NCBI GenBank assembly: GCA_030623125.1
Contig: JAUXMQ010000025.1
Span: 1-9,132, forward strand
DNA: 9,132 nt
Reading direction: 5' to 3'
DNA from: Acidimicrobiia bacterium
GTDB lineage: Bacteria > Actinomycetota > Acidimicrobiia > Spongiisociales > ZC4RG35
Part shown: positions 1 through 4,785 of the stretch, in pieces
How the letters are laid out: each line of letters begins with the position of its first letter
Numbering within the stretch: position 1 is the stretch's first letter
The notes under the pieces: generated by a model
What the model was told of the DNA's origin: nothing
The model's input: only the letters and a program-made list of their open reading frames with translations
The model's database searches: none
Program-made: the position numbers and the translations under genes

Positions 1-117
1 ACGACCAGTCCCAACGGAGACTTCCAGTTTCGTAAACCAGACTGGACGCTCTACCCGCCACCGAAAACAGACCTACACCCCAAACTCGTCGCCCTCCTAG
101 AACCCCGACCTCCATAG
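1..117 (+). CDS. 3' end of an unidentified gene (partial at the left window edge; possibly the tail of an HNH endonuclease)
   Basis: Frame 1 is open from the first base to a TAG at 115-117, giving 38 residues with no start in the window. The peptide reads like a real C-terminus: it includes NGDFQFRKPDWTLYPPP and a short closing segment PKLVALLEP. A GC-rich hairpin follows 2 nt after the stop. Third positions are only about 58% G/C by my count, and codons such as CTA, AAA, ACA and CCA are used. From memory, a 'P-dG-x-F-x-F-x-x-P-dg' tail resembles the C-terminal end of DUF222/HNH endonuclease proteins that are abundant in Actinobacteria. This is pattern memory on 38 residues, so the function is left open. 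The frame could also be chance, since a 38-codon open frame is not rare at this GC content. Confidence 0.4.
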   Translation, partial: TTSPNGDFQFRKPDWTLYPPPKTDLHPKLVALLEPRPP

Positions 118-119
118 GC

Positions 120-137
120 CGCCCCCGCTTCGGGGCG
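120..137 (+). terminator. GC hairpin after the partial gene, possible terminator
   Basis: A perfect 6-bp stem (CGCCCC at 120-125 pairing with GGGGCG at 132-137) closes a 6-nt loop, starting 2 nt after the stop at 115-117. No T-tract follows, so it is not a classical Rho-independent terminator. Hairpins without a U-tract are often predicted as terminators in high-GC actinobacteria, but their strength is uncertain. The position between a stop codon and the ruvC promoter region fits a transcription boundary. Confidence 0.35.
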
Positions 138-200
138 CACCCGCCCGCGCTCAGGAGAGCAGAAGATGAAGACGGTACAACCGAACCAGTCCGTACTACT
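138..200 (+). promoter_or_regulatory. Intergenic region expected to hold the ruvC promoter
   Basis: No gene is seen between the hairpin and ruvC. The best -10-like hexamer is TACTGT at 197-202 (TANNNT). It would place a transcription start at about 209-211, inside the LexA-type palindrome and only a few bases before the ATG at 213. An overlapping TACTAC (194-199) and a TACAAC (176-181) are alternatives. No convincing -35 or Shine-Dalgarno sequence is visible. Confidence 0.3.
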
Positions 201-695
201 GTGACAGAACATATGTTCGTTTTGGGTATCGATCCCGGTCTCTCGGCAACTGGGTATGGCCTGGTCGAGGGTTCTCAGCCGCCCAAGGCTCTCCTCGCAG
301 GCGTCATCCGCACCAGCACCGATCTCGAAGTCTCTCAACGTCTGGCAGAACTTCATCGTGGCCTCACTCAGGTGATCAACGACGCAGAACCGGAGGTGAT
401 CGCCCTGGAAACGGTGTTCACCAACCGAAACCTGCAGACGGCTATCTCCGTTGGTCGCGCCTCAGGCGTTGCGCTTCTTGCCGCAGCCGAGGCAGAGCTT
501 CCCGTATACGAGTATGTGCCCACCGCCATCAAATCGGCGGTGACCGGCGACGGCTCCGCAAACAAGAGCCAGGTTCAGCAGATGGTGGCTCGTCTGCTTC
601 GTCTCGAAGAGGCGCCGAAACCGGCTGACGCCGCCGATGCTCTGGCGATCGCACTCTGCCATCTTCGCGCCGCACCGTTGCAGGCAAGCCGGTGA
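201..695 (+). CDS. ruvC: Crossover junction endodeoxyribonuclease RuvC
   Basis: RuvC is the Mg2+-dependent dimeric resolvase that nicks Holliday junctions symmetrically; it works in the cytoplasm with the RuvAB branch-migration motor. The 164-residue product has the RNase H-like core with all four catalytic acids. D11 is in GIDPG, E70 in the ALETVF strand, and D143 and D146 in PADAADALAIA. These match the E. coli D7, E66, D138 and D141 pattern. Length is normal for the family. The start is uncertain: GTG 201 is used here, but ATG 213 (160 residues, beginning MFVLGIDPG) fits the family N-terminus better, and neither has a Shine-Dalgarno sequence. The stop overlaps the ruvA start by 4 nt (GTGA), suggesting coupled translation. 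The LexA-type palindrome at 207-218 suggests SOS control of the whole ruvCAB set. Confidence 0.96.
   Translation: MTEHMFVLGIDPGLSATGYGLVEGSQPPKALLAGVIRTSTDLEVSQRLAELHRGLTQVINDAEPEVIALETVFTNRNLQTAISVGRASGVALLAAAEAELPVYEYVPTAIKSAVTGDGSANKSQVQQMVARLLRLEEAPKPADAADALAIALCHLRAAPLQASR
207..218. promoter_or_regulatory. LexA (SOS) box overlapping the ruvC start
   Basis: GAACATATGTTC is a perfect 12-bp palindrome. It fits the Gram-positive/actinobacterial LexA operator pattern CGAAC-RNRY-GTTCG in 13 of 14 positions if flanking bases 206 and 219 are included (A instead of C at 206). It overlaps codons 3-6 of the GTG-started ruvC frame and covers the alternative ATG at 213. It lies where the transcription start would fall if the -10 is at 194-202. 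LexA repression of ruv genes is established in several bacteria, including mycobacteria, so bound LexA here would plausibly block initiation until DNA damage. Confidence 0.8.
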
Positions 696-1261
696 TCGGG
701 CGTCTGCGCGGAATTCATGTCTCCAGCCAGGAGACGATCGTCACCATTGATGTCAATGGCGTTGGATACGAGGTCCAGGTGACTCCGCGTGATCTCGTCT
801 CGCTGCCCGGGGTTGGTGAAGAGATCGTCGTCCACACCCACACTCATGTGCGGGACGTCGAGATAAGTCTTTACGGTTTTGCATCCGAGTCGGATCGAGA
901 ACTGTTCCGCGTCCTCCTCACTGCGAGCGGGGTCGGGCCCAAAGTCGCGCTGGCGATCCTCGGCTCGATAGCCAGCGAGGAAGTGATCCGGGCCATCGTC
1001 TCCGAGGATCCCGACACACTGACGCTTGCCCCCGGTGTCGGCAAGAGAGGCGCCCAGAAGATCGTTCTCGAGCTCGCGCCAAAACTCGCCGGACGAGAGA
1101 TCGAGATGACCCGCGGCAGCGAATTGGGGTCGGTGCGTCAAGCCCTCGAAGGTCTTGGTTACACGACAGCCGAGATAAACACCGTGATCAACTCGGTGAA
1201 TCCAGACGACCCGCTCGACGCGCAGATCAAGGCGGCCCTCCAGAACTTGGGAAGACGCTAG
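692..1261 (+). CDS. ruvA: Holliday junction branch migration protein RuvA
   Basis: RuvA binds the four-way junction as a tetramer and loads RuvB hexamers. The 189-residue product starts MIGRLRG as in the family. The N-terminal OB-fold covers about residues 1-63 and ends in SLYGF. Two helix-hairpin-helix motifs follow, GVGPKVA (80-86) and GVGKRGAQKI (115-124). The C-terminal RuvB-binding helical domain covers about 145-189 (VRQALEGLGY). The second hairpin has GVGKRGA where GVGKKTA is common. The acidic-pin position normally occupied by Glu-Asp (E55/D56 in E. coli, just before the L-Y-G-F strand) reads D55-V56-E57 here, so one of the two pin acids appears replaced or shifted. GTG 692 overlaps the ruvC stop and is the only start that preserves the family N-terminus. 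Confidence 0.97.
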   Translation: MIGRLRGIHVSSQETIVTIDVNGVGYEVQVTPRDLVSLPGVGEEIVVHTHTHVRDVEISLYGFASESDRELFRVLLTASGVGPKVALAILGSIASEEVIRAIVSEDPDTLTLAPGVGKRGAQKIVLELAPKLAGREIEMTRGSELGSVRQALEGLGYTTAEINTVINSVNPDDPLDAQIKAALQNLGRR

Positions 1262-1263
1262 CC

Positions 1264-2277
1264 ATGCGTGAGGACAGTCTGCTCAACCCGACGATCGAGA
1301 ACGAAGAGGAGCTCTCGCTTCGACCGAAGGATCTCGACACGTTCATCGGACAGGCCAAGGTCAAGAACCGACTCCGGATCTCCCTCGAAGCCGCCACCAA
1401 GGAAGGCCGACCCCTGGATCACGTCCTCTTCTCCGGTCCTCCCGGTTTGGGAAAGACGACCCTGGCTTCGATAATCGCTGCCGAGAGAGGTGTCGCGATC
1501 AGGGTGACGTCGGGTCCCGCTCTGGAGCGACCGGGCGATCTGGCGGCGATCCTCTCCAATCTGGCGCCCCAGGATGTCTTCTTCATCGATGAGATCCATC
1601 GTCTGCCCAGGGCGGTCGAAGAGGTGCTCTACCCGGCTATGGAGGACTTTCAGCTCGACGTTGTCCTCGGGAAGGGACCTACCGCACAGTCGATTCGCAT
1701 CGACCTTCCTCACTTCACGCTGGTGGGCGCAACCACACGCAAGGGCAAGGTCACGGCGCCTCTTCGCGACCGGTTCGGCATCGAGGAGAAGCTCGACTAC
1801 TACGAACCGGAAGACCTTGCGGTGATCATTCGGCGCTCGGCGAAGATCATCAATGTGCAGATCGACGAGGCGGCAGCCGAGCTGATCTCCGGGCGAAGCC
1901 GGCAGACGCCACGCATCGCAAACCGTCTGCTCGCCCGTGTTCGGGATTACGCGGTGGCCAGGGCCTCGGGGTTCATCGATGTCAGCGTGGCCGAGAAGGC
2001 ACTGATCGTTTTCGAGGTCGACGATTTCGGTCTGGACAAAGTCGACCGGTCGATTCTCATCGCCATCATCGACCGATTCAACGGAGGTCCGGTGGGACTC
2101 TCCACGCTCTCGATTGCGGTCGGCGAGGAACCAGAGACCGTCGAGGACGCCTACGAGCCGTTCCTGCTCCAGTCAGGTCTGATCAAGAGAACCCCGAGGG
2201 GCCGGGTTGCAACCGAACACGCGTATGCCCATCTGGGGATCGACCGTCCGGAGACCCCTCAGGGGACTCTGCTCTAG
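1264..2277 (+). CDS. ruvB: Holliday junction branch migration ATPase RuvB
   Basis: RuvB is the AAA+ hexameric motor that pumps DNA through the RuvA-held junction. The 337-residue protein shows Walker A GPPGLGKT (58-65), Walker B with DEIH (109-112), sensor 1 GATTR (155-159) and an arginine finger in LRDRFG (R170). The sensor-2 region is TPRIANRLL (215-223), and the C-terminal winged-helix domain covers about 258-333 with RTPRGR. The beta-hairpin region that contacts RuvA (about 128-152) is present. The residues after sensor 1 are KGKVTAPL, where AG-x-L-(S/T)-x-PL is usual, a mild deviation. The ATG lies 2 nt after the ruvA stop, with a weak purine-rich GGGAAG (1249-1254) 9 nt upstream. It is the third gene of the ruvCAB unit and probably shares its SOS control. 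Confidence 0.98.
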   Translation: MREDSLLNPTIENEEELSLRPKDLDTFIGQAKVKNRLRISLEAATKEGRPLDHVLFSGPPGLGKTTLASIIAAERGVAIRVTSGPALERPGDLAAILSNLAPQDVFFIDEIHRLPRAVEEVLYPAMEDFQLDVVLGKGPTAQSIRIDLPHFTLVGATTRKGKVTAPLRDRFGIEEKLDYYEPEDLAVIIRRSAKIINVQIDEAAAELISGRSRQTPRIANRLLARVRDYAVARASGFIDVSVAEKALIVFEVDDFGLDKVDRSILIAIIDRFNGGPVGLSTLSIAVGEEPETVEDAYEPFLLQSGLIKRTPRGRVATEHAYAHLGIDRPETPQGTLL

Positions 2278-2285
2278 CCACCGAT

Positions 2286-3299
2286 GTGAGGGTCGCCGAC
2301 TTTCACTACGACTTGCCGGACACGTCGATCGCACAGTCGGCGATCGAGCCACGACACGACTCTCGCCTGCTCGACAGCAGGGACATGAGCGATCATCGCT
2401 TCCTCGACCTGGCCGACCTTCTCGAACCCGAAGACCTGCTCGTTGTCAATAACACCAGGGTGAGGCGTGCTCGTCTGGTTGGACGCCGGGTCGACACCGG
2501 AGGCAAGGTTGAGCTTCTGCTCCTCGATCGTCGCAACGACGGATGGTGGGACTCACTGGCACGACCGTCCCGACGTCTGCGACCTGGCATCGTTCTCGAC
2601 TTCGATGGTCTCTCCGCAACCGTGGAAACCATTCCCGATGGGGGGATGGTCGCGGTTTCGCTGGACTCAGATGATGAGGAGGCAGTCATCGGGTCGACCG
2701 GGTCGATACCGCTCCCACCGTATTTCACCGGGACGCTCCCCGACGCTGACCGATACCAAACGATCTTTGCCAGAGAGCCGGGCTCCGCTGCTGCACCCAC
2801 GGCCGGGCTCCATTTTACCGACGAGGTGCTGGCGCGACTCGATGAACGTGGTGTGAACATGACGACCGTTGACCTTCATGTGTCCCTGGACACTTTCAGA
2901 CCCATGAGTGTCGATGACATCGAAGATCACGAGATGCATACCGAGTGGTGCTCGGTGCCGGTGGAATCTGTCGCCAGAATCGCCGACACGCGTGGAGCCG
3001 GTGCAAAGGTGATGGCGGTCGGCACGACGGTCGTTCGCACGCTGGAGTCGATGGCTGACGGTCGAGGAGGTGTTCGATCGGGGAGCCATCGAACTGATGT
3101 GTTCATACGGCCGGGCTACGAATTCAAAGTGGTGGATGCCCTGATCACCAACTTTCACATGCCTTCCTCGACACTTCTCGTTCTTCTTGCAGCATTCATG
3201 GGACCGGGCTGGCGCGAGCTCTACGAGATCGCTCTGGCTCGCGGGTATCGGTTCCTCTCCTTCGGGGATGCGATGTATGTGGAGCGATCCCACCTCTAG
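2286..3299 (+). CDS. queA: S-adenosylmethionine:tRNA ribosyltransferase-isomerase QueA
   Basis: QueA transfers and isomerises the ribosyl group of S-adenosylmethionine onto preQ1 in the wobble position of GUN-anticodon tRNAs, forming epoxyqueuosine. The 337-residue product keeps the family motifs in order: NNTRV (55-59), PLPPY (142-146), YQTIFA...PTAGLHFT (157-178), DTFRP (202-206), EDHEMHTEW (213-221), VGTTVVRTLES (245-255), KVVDALITNFH (281-291) and YRFLSFGDAM (321-330). Length is close to the usual 340-360. The start is GTG 2286, 8 nt after ruvB; an ATG at 2284 is out of frame and hits a stop at once. There is no Shine-Dalgarno sequence, so translation probably depends on ruvB readthrough or a leaderless transcript. 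The substitution S200 in HVSLDTF, where HVG(A/L) is usual, is minor. The next gene, tgt, performs the preceding step of the same pathway. Confidence 0.97.
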   Translation: MRVADFHYDLPDTSIAQSAIEPRHDSRLLDSRDMSDHRFLDLADLLEPEDLLVVNNTRVRRARLVGRRVDTGGKVELLLLDRRNDGWWDSLARPSRRLRPGIVLDFDGLSATVETIPDGGMVAVSLDSDDEEAVIGSTGSIPLPPYFTGTLPDADRYQTIFAREPGSAAAPTAGLHFTDEVLARLDERGVNMTTVDLHVSLDTFRPMSVDDIEDHEMHTEWCSVPVESVARIADTRGAGAKVMAVGTTVVRTLESMADGRGGVRSGSHRTDVFIRPGYEFKVVDALITNFHMPSSTLLVLLAAFMGPGWRELYEIALARGYRFLSFGDAMYVERSHL

Positions 3300-3313
3300 G
3301 AGCGGGCTTCTAG
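3296..3313 (+). other. Imperfect hairpin at the queA stop and tgt promoter region
   Basis: CTAGGAG (3296-3302) can pair with CTTCTAG (3307-3313) around a 4-nt loop CGGG, a 7-bp stem with one G-T wobble. It includes the queA stop codon and runs into the TAGCCT hexamer at 3311-3316. It could act as a weak terminator or operator, or be chance. There is no T-tract. Confidence 0.25.
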
Positions 3314-3316
3314 CCT
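3311..3316 (+). promoter_or_regulatory. Putative -10 box for a leaderless tgt transcript
   Basis: TAGCCT fits the actinobacterial -10 consensus TANNNT and ends exactly 7 nt before ATG 3324. Transcription would then begin at or within a base of the start codon. The absence of a well-placed Shine-Dalgarno sequence (the only GGAG is about 20 nt upstream) agrees with leaderless translation. No clear -35 is seen. Confidence 0.45.
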
Positions 3317-3323
3317 GATTGTC

Positions 3324-4433
3324 ATGCCCGCGGTCACCTGGAATTCGACAGCTACCGATGGAAAGGCACGGATCGGGTGGCTGGAGACTCCGCACGGACG
3401 GGTGCGAACACCGGCGTTCATGCCCGTCGGCACCCGAGCGGCGGTCAAGGCGGTCGACACGGATGACTTGGCGGCTGTCGGAGCGGAGATGATTCTCGCC
3501 AACACCTATCACCTGATGCTTCGGCCGGGTGCCGACCTCATCGCCAATCTGGGCGGACTGCACGGATTCATGGGGTGGGGCCGTCCGATCCTCACCGATT
3601 CCGGAGGGTTTCAGATCTTCTCGCTCGCCCCCAAAGTGGATGATCGAGGAGCCACCTTCAAATCGGTCTATGACGGCTCCACGGTCCACATCACGCCCGA
3701 GGATGCTGTTGGTATCCAGGAGCGGCTCGGTCCGGATATTGCCATGGCGCTCGACGTGTGCGTCGGGCTTCCCGCTCCTCCCGAGGTAGTTGACACCGAG
3801 ATGCGCCGTACCCTCCGATGGGCGGAAAGATCTCTAGAGGCACATTCCCGGGATGATCAGGCTCTCTTTGGCATCGTTCAGGGAGGCGTTGACGACGATC
3901 TGCGAGGTGAGAGTGCCAGGGAAACCGCTGCCATGGGGTTTGCCGGCTTCGGCATCGGTGGACTCTCCGTGGGCGAGTCGGCAGAAGATCGAAACCGCTC
4001 CCTCGACACGGCATTTTCCGAGTTGCCCGACGACAAGCCGCGTTACGTAATGGGCCTCGGTGACACCGACGGGTTGCTCGACGCCATCAGCCGGGGCGCA
4101 GACATGTTTGATTGCGTCATCCCCACGCGGGTTGCGCGTCACGGAAAGGCACTGTCGAGGATCGGGGACTTCAACATCAACCAGATCCGCTTCGAGGCGG
4201 ACGACGGCCCGGTCGACCCGGATTGTGCGTGTCACACATGTCGAAATCACTCGAAGGCATATCTTCGTCACCTGATAAGGATCAACGAGCTGAGCGGCCA
4301 TAGGTTGTTGTCGATCCACAACCTCCAATACACGTTTGATCTGCTGTCGGCGGCCGGTGCCGCCATCACCGAAGACCGGCTGGCGGACTTTGTCGCCGGA
4401 GTGCGCCGTCGGCGTCAGGATGGTTCGTCGTAG
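3324..4433 (+). CDS. tgt: tRNA-guanine transglycosylase (queuine tRNA-ribosyltransferase)
   Basis: Tgt replaces guanine-34 of GUN-anticodon tRNAs (Asp, Asn, His, Tyr) with preQ1, the step before QueA. The 369-residue TIM-barrel protein has the general acid/base D92 in TDSGGFQ, the substrate-pocket D144 in LDVC, GIVQGG (183-188), GGLSVGE (212-218) and the nucleophile D263 in MFDCVIPTR. The structural zinc site is C301, C303, C306 and H332. This spacing equals that of E. coli Tgt (C302, C304, C307, H333). Two local changes are visible: the usual DEC is DVC at 144-146, and the PTRNARNG-type loop is PTRVARHG (267-274). All catalytic and zinc residues remain, so activity is expected. A bacterial-type enzyme is clear; the archaeal archaeosine paralogue is unlikely because of length and context. 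Confidence 0.97.
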   Translation: MPAVTWNSTATDGKARIGWLETPHGRVRTPAFMPVGTRAAVKAVDTDDLAAVGAEMILANTYHLMLRPGADLIANLGGLHGFMGWGRPILTDSGGFQIFSLAPKVDDRGATFKSVYDGSTVHITPEDAVGIQERLGPDIAMALDVCVGLPAPPEVVDTEMRRTLRWAERSLEAHSRDDQALFGIVQGGVDDDLRGESARETAAMGFAGFGIGGLSVGESAEDRNRSLDTAFSELPDDKPRYVMGLGDTDGLLDAISRGADMFDCVIPTRVARHGKALSRIGDFNINQIRFEADDGPVDPDCACHTCRNHSKAYLRHLIRINELSGHRLLSIHNLQYTFDLLSAAGAAITEDRLADFVAGVRRRRQDGSS

Positions 4434-4448
4434 GGGTGCTTTTTCGCC

Positions 4449-4454
4449 TAACCT
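4449..4454 (+). promoter_or_regulatory. Putative -10 box upstream of yajC
   Basis: TAACCT in the 51-nt tgt-yajC gap fits TANNNT and would give a transcription start near 4461 and a short leader carrying the GGAGG at 4476-4480. No good -35 is seen at the expected distance. It could drive yajC-secD-secF separately from the upstream genes. Confidence 0.35.
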
Positions 4455-4475
4455 GCCGGTTCCCAACCATTCCAC

Positions 4476-4480
4476 GGAGG
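4476..4480 (+). promoter_or_regulatory. Strong Shine-Dalgarno sequence for yajC
   Basis: GGAGG lies 4 nt before GTG 4485. It is the clearest ribosome binding site in the window and fixes the yajC start. Its presence contrasts with tgt and apt, which have a -10-like hexamer close to the start and no SD. Confidence 0.75.
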
Positions 4481-4484
4481 AACC

Positions 4485-4784
4485 GTGAGTTTTGTCGTGT
4501 TTGCCCAGGAGTCCGGAGGGTTCGGAGGCACGGGGTCGCTGATCTTTCTGGCGCTGATGATCGGTGTCTTCTATTTCCTGATCATCAGGCCACAGCGGAG
4601 TCGAGCCAAGAAGCAGAAGGACCTTTCCGAGTCACTCATGATAGGACACGAGGTGCGCACTATCGGTGGCATCCACGGCACCGTTGTCTCTCTTGAGGAT
4701 GACAGCGTTGTCATCAGTGTCGAGGATGGTCGACTTCGAATCTCGCGGCGCGCCATCGGCAGTCGCGTAGGAGACGAAGCCTGA
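4485..4784 (+). CDS. yajC: Preprotein translocase subunit YajC
   Basis: YajC is the small single-span membrane partner of SecD and SecF in the accessory Sec complex. The 99-residue product has a short outside N-terminus, one hydrophobic helix at about residues 17-35, and then the characteristic IIRPQRSRAKKQKD stretch (34-47), whose RPQ and basic cluster mark the cytoplasmic side. The soluble region includes GHEVRTIGGIHGTV (54-67), which matches the family's 'G-d-V-x-T-x-G-G-i-x-G-x-V' motif. The start is GTG 4485 with GGAGG 4 nt upstream. secD begins 1 nt after the stop, so the two are probably translated together. Confidence 0.95.
   Translation: MSFVVFAQESGGFGGTGSLIFLALMIGVFYFLIIRPQRSRAKKQKDLSESLMIGHEVRTIGGIHGTVVSLEDDSVVISVEDGRLRISRRAIGSRVGDEA
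4769..4774 (+). promoter_or_regulatory. Shine-Dalgarno sequence for secD inside the yajC end
   Basis: AGGAGA lies 11 nt before GTG 4786, within the last codons of yajC. Spacing is slightly long but usable, and it supports the GTG start only 1 nt after the yajC stop. Confidence 0.5.
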
Positions 4785-4785
4785 C

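Noticed and set aside
51..356. A minus-strand frame across the upstream region and the ruvC start
   Set aside because: It overlaps the ruvC coding region and its LexA-type operator, has Gly/Arg-rich low-complexity content, and shows no initiation signals.
575..1141. A 188-codon minus-strand frame opposite ruvA
   Set aside because: It is a shadow of ruvC/ruvA coding sequence with no recognisable motif and no separate promoter or ribosome binding site.
2278..2285. A preQ1 riboswitch ahead of the queuosine genes
   Set aside because: Only 8 nt separate ruvB from queA and 24 nt separate queA from tgt, too short for an aptamer plus expression platform outside coding sequence.
2667..3689. A 340-codon open frame on the minus strand across queA and tgt
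   Set aside because: It lies wholly opposite two strongly supported genes, its product is rich in Arg, His, Ser and Gly without recognisable motifs, and long antisense frames are common in high-GC DNA.
4450..4468. Alternating AACC-GGTT-AACC pairs in the tgt-yajC gap as an RNA switch
   Set aside because: The arms are only 4 bp and could arise by chance; they give no stable structure and no supporting T-tract.
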